A stretch of DNA of 64,000 bases from Desulfurivibrio sp044068625 (GCF_044068625.1 NZ_JBIPKH010000006.1:81548-145547), one strand, 5' to 3'; positions 1 to 9,070 are shown, counted from the stretch's first letter. A program made the numbers and translations. The notes: generated by a model not told the origin, from the sequence alone.

Positions 1-1
1 G

Positions 2-61
2 GCCGAGGCGATCAAGATGTGCGCCCGCCAGTGCCTTGCAACGGAAGTTGCCGAGCCATGA
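2..61 (+). CDS. 3' end of an upstream gene (partial)
   Basis: An open frame enters from the left edge at base 2 and stops with TGA at 59-61. It encodes only the last 19 residues, ending ...ATEVAEP. The stop overlaps the ATG of the next gene in an ATGA arrangement, typical of translational coupling. That overlap is the main reason to believe this is a real gene end. Too little is present to assign a function. Confidence 0.4.
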   Translation, partial: AEAIKMCARQCLATEVAEP

Positions 62-2883
62 CCCCCTCCACCGGTTTTCTTCTAGACGAGCTTGGGGTTC
101 CGGAGTCGGGCGCTTTGGGTTCACTTTCCAGCCAGGTCAGGCTGCTGGGTAGTGTCCTGGGCCGGATTATCCGGGAGTTACGGGGGGAGGAGATCCTGGC
201 TCGGGTGGAAGAGTTGCGTCTGCTCTGCCGCCGGGCCATCCGGGAAAATCGACCGGAGCTGCGCCTGCGGGTGGCCCGGCTGCTTGCCGATCTCGATTGC
301 CGCGAGATTGTGCAGGTGCTGCAGGCCTATACCGTCTTCTTTCACCTGGTTAACAAGGTGGAGCAGATGGAGATCACCCGATCGCGCCGCCGGGCCGGCG
401 CTTTGGGCGAGCAGGGCGGCCCTCCCCGTGAATCGATCGAGGAGGCGGTGGCCGTCCTCAAGGAACAGGGTTTGACCCTGCCCCAGGTGCTGGAGCTGGT
501 CTCCCGGCTCGATATCCAACCCACCCTCACCGCCCACCCCACCGAGGCCCGCCGCCGCAGCATCCTCTATAAGCAGAAGAGGATCGCCGCTCTGCTGGAC
601 CGTTTGGGAGCGGAAGAGGCCCCGGCCGAGGAGCGGGAAGAGATTCTCACCGAGATTGCCAACCAGATCAGCCTGCTGCTTGCCACCGATGATATCCGGA
701 TGGTCCGTCCCACGGTGGATGATGAGGTGGAGAGCGGCCTCTATTTTGTGCGCAACGCCATCTGGAACACCATCCCCAGAATTTACCAGGACCTGCGCGC
801 CGCCCTCCAGCGGCACTACGGAGAGGCCCCCGCAGTCCTGCCCGCCATCCTGCGTTTCCGCTCCTGGATCGGCAGCGATCGGGATGGCAACCCCTTTGTT
901 ACCGCCCAGGTTACCCGCCGAACCTGGTTTTATCAGCGACGGGTGGTGTTGCGGCTCTACCAGGAGGAGCTGCGGGAGTTGCGCCGGGAGTTGAGTCTTT
1001 CCGGCCGCCAGCATCCGCCGGTGGCTCTGCTGCGCTCAATCGAGGAGGATGCCGCCCGCTTGTCCCTGGATGAAAACCGCAGCCGCCACTACCGCTATGA
1101 GCCCTATCGCCTGAAAATCAGCTATATGATGGTTCGTCTGCAGCAACTTCAGCGGCAGGCCGAGGAGCATCATTTGCCCGCTTCCGGGGCCGACGCTTAT
1201 GACAGCCCGGCCCTGTTGGCGGATCTGCATCTGCTGGCCGAGAGCCTTAAGGAGAGCGGTTTCGGGCGACTGGTAAGCCATGGTCGCCTGGGGCGTTTGC
1301 TGATCCAGGTGCGGACCTTCGGATTTCATCTGGTGGCCTTGGATTTTCGTCAGCACAGCAGGGTACACGAGGAGGGGGTGGCCACCCTGTTGCGGCTGGC
1401 TGGGGTAACCGGCGACTACAGTGCCCTGGATGAAAAAAGTCGCCTGGAATTGCTGGCGGCCGAGCTGGCCAATCCGCGCCCCCTGTTGCCCCGGGGCTGC
1501 GAACTGCCGGCCGAGATCCGGGAACTGCTGGAGAGCTTTTTGCTGATCGGGGAGTTGCAAGGCCATGATCCGGCGGCCATGGGCAGCTATATCATCAGCA
1601 TGACCCACGCGGTCAGTGATCTGCTGGAGGTGATGCTGCTGGCCAAGGAGGCGGGGATCTGGTCGCGGCGGGCGGGGATGGTGGTCAGCAGCCTGGATCT
1701 GGTGCCCCTCTTTGAAACCATCGAGGATCTGGGGCTGGCCGAACAGTTACTGCGCGGCATGTTTGCCAACCCGGTTTACCGCGCCCACCTGGCGGCCCGT
1801 GGGGATTTCCAGGAGGTGATGCTGGGTTATTCCGACAGCAACAAGGATGGCGGCTACTGGATGGCCAACTGGGCCCTGCACCGGGCCCAGGAGCGGCTGG
1901 GTTCGGTCTGTCGGGAGTACGGCATCGAATTGCGGCTGTTCCATGGTCGGGGCGGCTCGGTGGGCCGGGGGGGCGGCCGGGCCAATCAGGCGATCATGGC
2001 TCTACCGCCGGTGGTCCATAATGGGCGCATCCGCTTCACCGAGCAGGGGGAGGTGATCACCTTCCGTTACGCCTTCCCCGAAATTGCCCGCCGCCATCTG
2101 GAGCAGATCGTCAACGCCATGCTGCGGGCCGGTGCTGTCGCCGTTGATCGAAAAGCGGCAAGCGGTACCCAGGGGGGGGAGGTGGCCGCCTGGGGCGCGG
2201 TGGTGATGGAGCGGCTGGCCACCGCCGGGATGGAGGCCTACCGCAACCTGGTCCGCGCTCCCGACTTCTGGGCTTGGTACACCAGAATCACCCCCATTGA
2301 ACAGATCAGCCGTCTGCCCATCGCTTCCCGGCCGGTTTCCCGGAAAGCGGCCGGCGAGGTGGACCTGGATGGCCTGCGGGCCATTCCCTGGGTCTTTGCC
2401 TGGACCCAGACCCGCTATATTGTGCCGGGCTGGTACGGTACCGGGGCGGCCCTGGCTTTGCAGCTTCAGGAAGAGGGGGGCGGGGAGCGACTGCGGCGGA
2501 TGTACGAGGAGTGGCCCTTTTTCCGGATGGTGGTGGACAACGCCCGTCAGGAGTTGGCCCGGGCCCGGCTGGAGATCGCTAAACACTATGCCGAGCTGGC
2601 CCCCGGGGTCGGCGACAAGTTTCACCGCCAGATCGGTGATGATTTCGCGGCGGCCCGGACCGCCCTGCTGCAGTTGATCGGCGAACGGGAACTTTTGGAC
2701 GCCGATCCGGTTCTGCAGCGCTCCATCGAACTGCGTAACCCCTATGCCGACGTACTCAACCTGTTACAGGTGGAACTGTTGGGCCGGTTCCACGCCTCGG
2801 GCGGCGAGGAGCGGGAGGCCCTGCGCGATGCCCTCTTCCTCAGCGTCAACGGCATCGCCGCCGCCATGCAGAGTACCGGGTAA
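58..2883 (+). CDS. ppc: phosphoenolpyruvate carboxylase
   Basis: Carboxylates phosphoenolpyruvate with bicarbonate to oxaloacetate, an anaplerotic step in the cytoplasm. The 941-residue product is the normal bacterial length. It carries the family signatures: TAHPTEARRR with the catalytic His near residue 160, a GSDRDGNPFVT segment, GYSDSNKDGGYW, the Gly-rich loop FHGRGGSVGRGGG near residue 628, and the conserved C-terminus ending in STG. A GTG at 19 is in frame, but I prefer the ATG at 58 because it overlaps the preceding stop codon and is followed by the expected N-terminus. Identification is secure. Confidence 0.96.
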   Translation: MTPSTGFLLDELGVPESGALGSLSSQVRLLGSVLGRIIRELRGEEILARVEELRLLCRRAIRENRPELRLRVARLLADLDCREIVQVLQAYTVFFHLVNKVEQMEITRSRRRAGALGEQGGPPRESIEEAVAVLKEQGLTLPQVLELVSRLDIQPTLTAHPTEARRRSILYKQKRIAALLDRLGAEEAPAEEREEILTEIANQISLLLATDDIRMVRPTVDDEVESGLYFVRNAIWNTIPRIYQDLRAALQRHYGEAPAVLPAILRFRSWIGSDRDGNPFVTAQVTRRTWFYQRRVVLRLYQEELRELRRELSLSGRQHPPVALLRSIEEDAARLSLDENRSRHYRYEPYRLKISYMMVRLQQLQRQAEEHHLPASGADAYDSPALLADLHLLAESLKESGFGRLVSHGRLGRLLIQVRTFGFHLVALDFRQHSRVHEEGVATLLRLAGVTGDYSALDEKSRLELLAAELANPRPLLPRGCELPAEIRELLESFLLIGELQGHDPAAMGSYIISMTHAVSDLLEVMLLAKEAGIWSRRAGMVVSSLDLVPLFETIEDLGLAEQLLRGMFANPVYRAHLAARGDFQEVMLGYSDSNKDGGYWMANWALHRAQERLGSVCREYGIELRLFHGRGGSVGRGGGRANQAIMALPPVVHNGRIRFTEQGEVITFRYAFPEIARRHLEQIVNAMLRAGAVAVDRKAASGTQGGEVAAWGAVVMERLATAGMEAYRNLVRAPDFWAWYTRITPIEQISRLPIASRPVSRKAAGEVDLDGLRAIPWVFAWTQTRYIVPGWYGTGAALALQLQEEGGGERLRRMYEEWPFFRMVVDNARQELARARLEIAKHYAELAPGVGDKFHRQIGDDFAAARTALLQLIGERELLDADPVLQRSIELRNPYADVLNLLQVELLGRFHASGGEEREALRDALFLSVNGIAAAMQSTG

Positions 2884-2906
2884 ATCGGCGGTGGGTTGAC
2901 CCTGGG

Positions 2907-3518
2907 CTACAGGGCCTTGAAGGCGATGAAGCCCCCGATCAGCAGCAGCAGGAAGACGATGGTCAGCAGGTTGAAGTAGCGTTCGATGAAGGTGCGAATG
3001 GGGGGGCCGAAGTAGTAGATAAAGGCCGCCACCAGGAAGAACCGCGCTCCGCGGGAGAGCAAGGAAGCCAGGCAGAAGGTGGCGAAATTGATTTCGAAGG
3101 CCCCGGCGGTCAGGGTGAAGAGCTTGTAGGGCAGGGGGGTGAAGCCGGCGGCCCCCACCGCCCAGCCGTCGTACTGCCGGTAGAGGCTCTGCACCGCCGT
3201 GTATTGGTCGACCAGCCCGTACCAGGCCAGGATCTGGTGGCCGATCAGGTCCATGAAGAAGTAGCCCATTCCGTAGCCCAGGATCCCCCCCAGGACCGAA
3301 CCCGCCGTGCAGATCAGGGCAAAACGGAAGGCCCTGGCCGGGATGGCCATGGCCAGGGCCATCAAAAACAGATCGGGGGGGATCGGGAAAAAGGAGGATT
3401 CCGCCACCGCCACCCCGAACAGCACCCAAACCCCGCCGGGCCGGGCCATCCAGCTCAGGCAGCGGTCGTAGGCCCGGCGCAGCAGGCCCGGAGCCTTGCC
3501 GTTATCGGGAGTGCTCAT
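2907..3518 (-). CDS. YqaA/DedA-like VTT-domain membrane protein
   Basis: A 203-residue integral membrane protein with several hydrophobic segments. It carries the SNARE-associated/VTT-domain pattern: an N-terminal ESSFFPIPPD segment, a Gly-rich GGILGYGMGY stretch, and a later FTPLPYKLFTLTAG motif. These match the YqaA branch of the DedA superfamily, whose better known members act in membrane lipid or undecaprenyl-phosphate handling. The exact substrate cannot be read from the sequence. The start codon overlaps the pcm stop (ATGA at 3515-3518), so it is the last gene of a three-gene minus-strand operon. Confidence 0.85.
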   Translation of the reverse strand: MSTPDNGKAPGLLRRAYDRCLSWMARPGGVWVLFGVAVAESSFFPIPPDLFLMALAMAIPARAFRFALICTAGSVLGGILGYGMGYFFMDLIGHQILAWYGLVDQYTAVQSLYRQYDGWAVGAAGFTPLPYKLFTLTAGAFEINFATFCLASLLSRGARFFLVAAFIYYFGPPIRTFIERYFNLLTIVFLLLLIGGFIAFKAL

Positions 3519-4165
3519 TCCGTCTTCCAGCCGTGGGCGCCCAGCAGCTTGACGAAACGGACCCGCTCCTCGATCCGGCTGGTGATCTCGCCAGCCTGTT
3601 TACGCAGGACAGTCAAGGCCTGGAGGTCGCGGTCGCCCACCGGCATAACCAGCACCCCGGGGTCGGCCAATTGCTCAGTCAGGGGCGCGGGGATGCTGGG
3701 TCCGCCGGCGGTAACGATGATCTTGTCGAAGGGGGCGTGTTCCGCCCAACCCTCCGTGCCGTCATCGGCCTTGCTGAGAATATTGAAAAGCTGCAGCCGG
3801 TCGAAGGTCCGCCGGGCCCGGGCCAGCAGGGGTTTGATCCGCTCCACCGTATAAACCTGACGGCAGATGGCGGCCAGGACCGCCGCCTGATAGCCGCAGC
3901 CGGTGCCGATCTCCAGCACCCGGTCCTCCTTGGTCAACTCCAGCAACTGGGTCATCAGGGCCACGATATAGGGCTGGGAGATGGTCTGCCCCTCGCCGAT
4001 GGGCAGTGGGAAATCTCCATAGGCCTGGGGGCGCAGCGCCTCTTCCACAAAGAGATGGCGAGGGACGGCGGCCATGGCCGCCAGCACGGCGGGGTCATGG
4101 ATCCCGCGGGGCAGAAGCTGCTCCTCAACCAGGCGAGCCCGGAGTTTTTCGTAGCCGTTTCTCAT
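3515..4165 (-). CDS. pcm: protein-L-isoaspartate O-methyltransferase
   Basis: Repairs isoaspartyl residues in aged proteins by S-adenosylmethionine-dependent methylation. The 216-residue product has the PCMT core: a GQTISQPYIVALM segment, the SAM-binding VLEIGTGCGYQAAVL motif, VERIKPL, and the KIIVTAGGPSIP loop. The frame stays open upstream to 4321, but that extension is Pro/Arg-rich and unlike the family. The ATG at 4165 begins MRNGYEKLRARLVEEQ, a normal Pcm N-terminus, and overlaps the upstream lipoprotein stop as ATGA (4162-4165). It is therefore the middle gene of the operon. Confidence 0.94.
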   Translation of the reverse strand: MRNGYEKLRARLVEEQLLPRGIHDPAVLAAMAAVPRHLFVEEALRPQAYGDFPLPIGEGQTISQPYIVALMTQLLELTKEDRVLEIGTGCGYQAAVLAAICRQVYTVERIKPLLARARRTFDRLQLFNILSKADDGTEGWAEHAPFDKIIVTAGGPSIPAPLTEQLADPGVLVMPVGDRDLQALTVLRKQAGEITSRIEERVRFVKLLGAHGWKTE

Positions 4166-4527
4166 TGCCCTGGCCACGGTTGCTCGTTGTAGGCCCCGAA
4201 CTCTTCCCGGGTCAGGGCCCGGTAGACGGCTTCGACCAGTCGGCCTTGGCGGAAGTTGGCCCGGGCCAGGTGAAACTCTTCTCGGCCCAGCCGGCTCCGG
4301 TGGCTTTCCAGGTATAGCCATTCTTCCCCGCCTTCCGGGGCCGGACGGCGAATATCCGGGGGACCCATGATCGCCATGACCTCCAGTTCGCTGTTCCCCG
4401 GGCTCAGGATGCCCACGTCGAACGCCAGGTGCCTGACCTGGTGTTGCCGGGACGCGCAGGCCGATAACGGGCCCAGCAGCAGGAGAATCAGGGCCGCGGC
4501 CAGGGATCGACAGATTATTTTTTGCAT
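4162..4527 (-). CDS. small lipoprotein, SmpA/BamE-like
   Basis: A 121-residue protein with a lipoprotein signal peptide (lipobox LSAC near residue 24). The following domain resembles the SmpA/OmlA/BamE fold: an LSPGNSELEVMAIMGPPD segment (helix then Gly-Pro-Pro), then a WLYLE strand and a strand-rich end. BamE members are outer-membrane assembly accessories. The resemblance here is to the fold only, so a BamE role is inferred. It heads the operon with pcm and the VTT-domain gene. Confidence 0.65.
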   Translation of the reverse strand: MQKIICRSLAAALILLLLGPLSACASRQHQVRHLAFDVGILSPGNSELEVMAIMGPPDIRRPAPEGGEEWLYLESHRSRLGREEFHLARANFRQGRLVEAVYRALTREEFGAYNEQPWPGQ

Positions 4528-4670
4528 GGTTGCTCCTTGGGTCTGGCCTTGTTTTTGGTGCAGGCCGGGACTAACGCTGGCAAAATAGCCGGAGCGCCCA
4601 CCTTTTGCAACCGTGGAAAGAGGAGGCCGTCACCCCGCCGCCGAAGAGGAGCCTTCGGTTAGCGATTTTC

Positions 4671-4700
4671 TTGACCGAGCGTCGGGTTTTGGGCTAAGCT
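4671..4700 (+). promoter_or_regulatory. candidate sigma-70 promoter for the zinc-ribbon gene
   Basis: TTGACC at 4671-4676, then 18 bp, then TAAGCT at 4695-4700. The -35 matches five of six consensus bases. The -10 is poor, so this is a weak prediction. It lies about 70 bp before the ATG at 4769, in the divergent gap with the lipoprotein operon. Confidence 0.3.
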
Positions 4701-4768
4701 GTCATGGTTCCATTTTTTTGTCGGTCCCGCCCCGCGTGGCATAAAAAAAGCATTGAGGGGGTTATTCG

Positions 4769-5824
4769 ATGCGTTGTCCCAAGTGTGGTTACATCTCCTT
4801 TGACAGGGAAGAAAGCTGCGATAAATGTGGCCGCTCCCTGGCTGAAGTCGCCGCCGCCCTGGGAGGTCCTGTTTCCCGCGCGGTCTCCCCGGCTTTTCTG
4901 GTGGCGGTTCTGCGGCCGGCCGCGGTGATCGAGGATGATGCCGGGGGGCAATTTGCCCCTCTGGGAGTTGGCGAACCCGATGAGTTTGATTTGGGAGGCG
5001 AGGTCAGTGCTGAGGGGCTTGAGTTGAGCCCTGAAGATGCCGGCGGCGGTTTGGGGCTGGCGGCGGAGCTGGCCAGCGATGAATTCGACCTGGATGAGTT
5101 GGGGGCCGAGCCCGCTGAACTTGAGCCGGCTCCGGCCGCCGGCTCCGCCGCCGATGAATTGACTTTGGAGACGGAGGCGTCCGTCGGAGATGAGCTCGAC
5201 TTAGGGGAACTGCCCGCCGCTGAAGATCAGTTCTCCCTGGAGGCATCCGGCATTGAATTGGGCCTGGAGGAGGAGCCAGCCGTTGGCGACCAGCTGGAGT
5301 TGGGTGAAGAGCTATCCGGCGATGAGTTTGACTTGGGAAATCTTCCCGCCGCCGAGGGGGCCGAGCGTTCCCCTGAGTCTGTGGCTCCCCCGGCTGAGGA
5401 ACTGGATCTGGACGCGGTCGCCGCCCCCGCCGAACCCCCTGGGGCTGATGAACTGGAGCTGACCCTGGAAACCCCTGGGGCCGATGAGCTGGAACTCTCT
5501 TGGGAGCCCGGCGGTGACGAGCTGGAACTGGGCCTGGAGTCCGGGGGCGATGAACCGGATCTGGCGGCCGAGGAGTCGGGCCGGGAAGATGATGCCGATG
5601 GCCTCACCGACCTGATGGATCTGGTTTATGGCGAGCGGCAGGAGCAGTCCGGCGGCGGTGAGATCGAGGATATTGCCGGACTGTTTGATCAGCCCGCTGC
5701 CGGGGCAGCGCCCCCGCAGCCTCCTCCGGCCCCGGAGATTTCCGACTCGGGCCTCCGGCTGGAGAGCGATGACGAGGAACTCGACTTGGGACTTAGTTTG
5801 GAGGACGACGAGGAGCTTAAATAG
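4769..5824 (+). CDS. zinc-ribbon protein with long acidic low-complexity tail
   Basis: Function unknown. The first ~25 residues form a zinc ribbon: CPKCG, then CDKCG eleven residues later. From about residue 55 to the end at 351 the protein is strongly acidic and repetitive, with recurring DEFDL, DELEL and LxLE units separated by Gly/Ala/Pro linkers. There is no signal peptide or membrane segment, so it is probably cytoplasmic. The ATG at 4769 follows a GAGGGGG ribosome-binding site. The acidic repeats suggest a protein- or nucleic-acid-mimicking or scaffold role, but nothing in the sequence proves it. It stands alone between a divergent operon and tRNA-Phe. Confidence 0.8.
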   Translation: MRCPKCGYISFDREESCDKCGRSLAEVAAALGGPVSRAVSPAFLVAVLRPAAVIEDDAGGQFAPLGVGEPDEFDLGGEVSAEGLELSPEDAGGGLGLAAELASDEFDLDELGAEPAELEPAPAAGSAADELTLETEASVGDELDLGELPAAEDQFSLEASGIELGLEEEPAVGDQLELGEELSGDEFDLGNLPAAEGAERSPESVAPPAEELDLDAVAAPAEPPGADELELTLETPGADELELSWEPGGDELELGLESGGDEPDLAAEESGREDDADGLTDLMDLVYGERQEQSGGGEIEDIAGLFDQPAAGAAPPQPPPAPEISDSGLRLESDDEELDLGLSLEDDEELK

Positions 5825-5888
5825 TCCCCACTCCCCCCGGTTAGGGCCAGGGGCGCGGAAGGGGTTTGGCGGGGACTCGTAAAACTTC

Positions 5889-5917
5889 TTGACATTGCGG
5901 CCTCTTTTCAATAAATA
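5889..5917 (+). promoter_or_regulatory. sigma-70 promoter of tRNA-Phe
   Basis: A perfect TTGACA (5889-5894) is followed by a 17-bp spacer and an A/T-rich -10 box, TAAATA (5912-5917), ending 22 bp before the tRNA. The -35 and spacing are ideal, the -10 imperfect. The position fits a stable-RNA promoter. Confidence 0.6.
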
Positions 5918-5939
5918 GCGCATTCACTTTCAGCAACTT

Positions 5940-6015
5940 GCCGGGATAGCTCAGTCGGTAGAGCATCGGACTGAAAATCCGAGTGTCCCTGGTTCGAATC
6001 CTGGTCCCGGCACCA
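5940..6015 (+). tRNA. tRNA-Phe (GAA)
   Basis: A 76-base cloverleaf. The acceptor stem GCCGGGA pairs with TCCCGGC. The D-arm contains AGCTCAGTCGGTAGAGC. The anticodon loop is CTGAAAA with anticodon GAA, and the T-arm contains GGTTCGAATCC. The 3' CCA is encoded. It lies between a good promoter and an intrinsic terminator, so it is probably transcribed alone. Confidence 0.97.
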
Positions 6016-6023
6016 GTAATGCG

Positions 6024-6064
6024 AGGTCCGTTTCGCCCTCTTGCGGCGGGACGGACCTTTTTTC
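6024..6064 (+). terminator. intrinsic terminator after tRNA-Phe
   Basis: AGGTCCGT (6024-6031) pairs with ACGGACCT (6051-6058) and is followed by a run of T. An inner CGCC/GGCG pairing strengthens the hairpin. It sits nine bases after the tRNA CCA end. Confidence 0.85.
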
Positions 6065-6112
6065 TCTGCGACCGCTAACGAGTCGGCTTTCCTCCCTTTT
6101 TACCTTTTACTC

Positions 6113-6141
6113 TTGACAACTCCGCCGGTCGACGGTAAAAG
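6113..6141 (+). promoter_or_regulatory. sigma-70 promoter upstream of fusA
   Basis: TTGACA (6113-6118), a 17-bp spacer, then TAAAAG (6136-6141, four of six consensus). It would give a leader of roughly 110 bases before the fusA ATG at 6261. Confidence 0.55.
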
Positions 6142-6260
6142 TCCCTGTTTCGTCAACAATGCTGTGCCTGGCGGCTCCGAATTGCGGGGCCGCTTTTTTT
6201 CCGGCTGACAAGCATAAACCGCATGAACAACGGATAACGGAATCAAACGAGGAAAGCACC

Positions 6261-8339
6261 ATGAGAGACCTGGCCAAAGCCCGGAATATCGGGATCAGCG
6301 CCCATATTGACTCGGGCAAAACCACCCTGACCGAACGGATTCTCTTCTACACCCAGAGGATCCATGCCATCCATGAAGTGCGAGGCAAGGACGGCGTCGG
6401 CGCCACCATGGACTCCATGGAGCTGGAGCGGGAACGGGGGATCACCATCGCTTCGGCCGCCACTTACTGCGACTGGAAGGGATACTCGATCAATATCATT
6501 GACACCCCCGGCCACGTCGACTTCACCATCGAGGTGGAGCGGGCCCTCCGGGTGCTGGATGGCGCCGTCCTGGTGCTTTGCTCGGTGGGCGGGGTCCAAT
6601 CCCAGAGTATTACGGTTAATCGCCAGATGACCCGCTACCGGGTGCCCCGGATCGCCTTCATCAACAAGTGTGATCGCACCGGAGCCAACCCCGACCGGGT
6701 TATCCAGCAGTTGCGGGACAAGCTCAACCTCAACGCCGTGGCCATCCAGGTGCCCATCGGTCTGGAGGCCGATCTGGCCGGGGTGGTGGACCTGGTCAGC
6801 ATGAAGGCCCTCTACTTTGAGGGGGATAACGGTGAGATCATTCGTGAGGCCGATATTCCCGACAACCTGAAAGATGAAGCGGAAGAGAAGCGTGAGGCCC
6901 TGCTCGATGCCGCCTCGATGTTCTCCGATGAGCTGATGGAAGCGGTTCTGGAGGGCACTCCCACCGAGGAGATGATCCGCAAAGCCATTCGCAAGGGCAC
7001 TCTGCGCCTGGAGTTGACCCCGGTAATGATGGGTTCGGCCTACAAAAACCGGGGGGTTCAGGCCTTGCTGGACGGGGTCGGTTACTACCTGCCCAATCCC
7101 ACCGAAGTCGATAACTTCGCCCTCGATCTGGACAAAGACGAGGCCGAGATGCGGGTGAGTAACGACCCCAAGGATCCCACCGTGGCCCTGGCCTTCAAGC
7201 TGGAGGATGGCCGCTACGGCCAGCTCACCTATCTGCGGACCTACCAGGGCACCCTGAAAAAGGGTGATTCCATCGTCAATGTCCGCACCGGCAAGAAGAT
7301 CAAGATCGGCCGCCTGGTCCGGATGCACGCCGACCAGATGGAGGAGATCGAGGAGTCGGGTGCCGGCGATATCGTGGCCCTCTTCGGGGTGGATTGCGCC
7401 TCTGGCGACACCTTCACCGATGGGACCGTCAACTACTCGATGAGTTCGATGCATGTGCCCAATCCGGTTATCTCGCTGGCGATCAAGCCCGTCGACAACA
7501 AGGCCCAGGTCAACATGTCCAAGGCCCTCAACCGGTTCACCAAGGAAGATCCCACCTTCAAGACCTTTGTCGATGCCGAAACCAACGAAACCATCATCTC
7601 CGGCATGGGCGAGCTGCATCTGGAGGTCTATATTGAGCGGATGAAGCGGGAGTACAGCGCCCTGGTCGAGGTCGGCGCGCCCCAGGTGGCATACCGGGAG
7701 GCGATCACCCAGCGGGCCGAATTCAACTACACCCACAAGAAACAGACCGGCGGCAGCGGCCAGTTCGCCAGGGTTGGCGGTTACATGGAACCCTTGGAGG
7801 AGGGCGATTACGAGTTCGTCGACAAGGTGGTCGGCGGGGTAATTCCCCGGGAATTTATCTCCTCCTGCGACAAGGGCTTCCACAAGGCCATTGAGAAGGG
7901 GGTGCTGATCGGCGCTCCGATCACCGGGGTGCGCTGCGTGATCAACGACGGCGCGGCCCATTCGGTGGATTCCTCCGATGTCGCCTTCCAGCTGGCCTCC
8001 ATCGGCGCCTTCCGCGAAGGTTACCTCAAGGCCAAGCCGGTTATTCTGGAGCCGATCATGAAGGTGGCGGCGGAAGGCCCCACCGAGTTCCAGGGTTCGA
8101 TCATGGGTAGCCTCAACCAGCGGCGGGGGATGATCATCGGCACCACCGAGGAGGAAGATTACACCGTGATCGAGGCCGAGGTGCCGCTTTCCGAGATGTT
8201 TGGCTATTCCACCGACCTGCGCTCCTTGACCCAGGGCAAGGCGGAGTTTACCATGGAGTTTGCCGCCTATCGTCCGGTGCCCAAAGGTGTCTCCGAGCAG
8301 CTGATCGCCGAGGCCAAAAAAGAGAAGGAAAAAAAGTAG
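6261..8339 (+). CDS. fusA: translation elongation factor G, spdEFG1/mtEFG1 subtype
   Basis: A 692-residue translational GTPase that moves tRNAs and mRNA through the ribosome. The G motifs are AHIDSGKTT (G1), RGITI (G2), DTPGH (G3) and NKCDR (G4). The Ser in G1 (rather than Ala) and NKCDR (rather than NKMDR) are typical of the mitochondrial EF-G1/spdEFG1 group of spirochaetes, planctomycetes and delta-proteobacteria. In that group translocation and ribosome recycling are split between two EF-Gs. The ATG at 6261 has a GAGGAAAG ribosome-binding site. An upstream in-frame extension to 6159 does not look like EF-G. It is followed 12 bp later by a P-loop-like gene. Confidence 0.95.
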   Translation: MRDLAKARNIGISAHIDSGKTTLTERILFYTQRIHAIHEVRGKDGVGATMDSMELERERGITIASAATYCDWKGYSINIIDTPGHVDFTIEVERALRVLDGAVLVLCSVGGVQSQSITVNRQMTRYRVPRIAFINKCDRTGANPDRVIQQLRDKLNLNAVAIQVPIGLEADLAGVVDLVSMKALYFEGDNGEIIREADIPDNLKDEAEEKREALLDAASMFSDELMEAVLEGTPTEEMIRKAIRKGTLRLELTPVMMGSAYKNRGVQALLDGVGYYLPNPTEVDNFALDLDKDEAEMRVSNDPKDPTVALAFKLEDGRYGQLTYLRTYQGTLKKGDSIVNVRTGKKIKIGRLVRMHADQMEEIEESGAGDIVALFGVDCASGDTFTDGTVNYSMSSMHVPNPVISLAIKPVDNKAQVNMSKALNRFTKEDPTFKTFVDAETNETIISGMGELHLEVYIERMKREYSALVEVGAPQVAYREAITQRAEFNYTHKKQTGGSGQFARVGGYMEPLEEGDYEFVDKVVGGVIPREFISSCDKGFHKAIEKGVLIGAPITGVRCVINDGAAHSVDSSDVAFQLASIGAFREGYLKAKPVILEPIMKVAAEGPTEFQGSIMGSLNQRRGMIIGTTEEEDYTVIEAEVPLSEMFGYSTDLRSLTQGKAEFTMEFAAYRPVPKGVSEQLIAEAKKEKEKK

Positions 8340-8351
8340 GAGACCGCCGCC

Positions 8352-9059
8352 ATGCTTAAGCAGGACTTGATAGAAAAAAATCCGATTCGCTATCTGAACA
8401 CCGTGGAGGGCAAAGTTGACTCGCGTATGGGGTTGGTGATGTCCCGGGCCGGGTTGGGCAAAACCGCCATGCTGGTGCAGATCGCTCTTGATTCGCTGCT
8501 CCACGGTAAACAGGTGGTGCACGTCAGTGTGGGCCAGAGTCTGGAAAAGACCCGGATCTGGTATGATGACATCTTCAAGGATATCGTGGCCGGCTGCCAG
8601 CTGGACAATCCTTACGAAATCTACGACGAGATCATGCGCAACCGGATGATCATGACCTTCAAGGAGTCCACCTTCAACCGGGCGCGGCTGGAAGAGCGGC
8701 TCAATGATCTGGTCTACCAGAACATCATCCGGCCGGGCTGCGTGGTGGTGGATGGTTATGACTTCAACGCCGTGGACTACCAGGTGCTGGCCGACCTCAA
8801 GGAGATGGCCCAGGCCATGGACCTGCAACTCTGGTTTTCGGCGGTGAGTCATCGGACCGACGAGCGGACCAGCCCCGCCGGGGTGCCCGCCCCCTGTCAC
8901 GAACTGGATGACCTTTTCGACACGGTGGTGCTGCTGCAGCCCGGCTCCGGCACGGAATGTATCGATCTCAATATCATCAAGGACACCACCAGTGGGGCGA
9001 GCGGCGGTCGGGCCCTCCAGCTTGACCCCATCACCTTCATGGTCAAAGAGGGCTGCTGA
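8352..9059 (+). CDS. P-loop-like ATPase-family protein of unknown function
   Basis: A 235-residue cytoplasmic protein. It has a Walker A-like SRAGLGKTAML stretch near residue 35, lacking the usual first Gly/Ala. A hydrophobic strand CVVVDGYD near residue 130 could serve as Walker B. The order resembles RecA/KaiC- or ParA-like folds, but no family can be named with confidence. It starts 12 bp after fusA and ends 11 bp before hisA, so it is probably co-transcribed with both. Confidence 0.8.
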   Translation: MLKQDLIEKNPIRYLNTVEGKVDSRMGLVMSRAGLGKTAMLVQIALDSLLHGKQVVHVSVGQSLEKTRIWYDDIFKDIVAGCQLDNPYEIYDEIMRNRMIMTFKESTFNRARLEERLNDLVYQNIIRPGCVVVDGYDFNAVDYQVLADLKEMAQAMDLQLWFSAVSHRTDERTSPAGVPAPCHELDDLFDTVVLLQPGSGTECIDLNIIKDTTSGASGGRALQLDPITFMVKEGC

Positions 9060-9070
9060 GCCGGCTGGCC

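Noticed and set aside
6243..8900. 885-residue open frame on the minus strand.
   Set aside because: It lies opposite fusA and the next gene, is His/Gly-rich and has no domain; high GC leaves antisense frames open.
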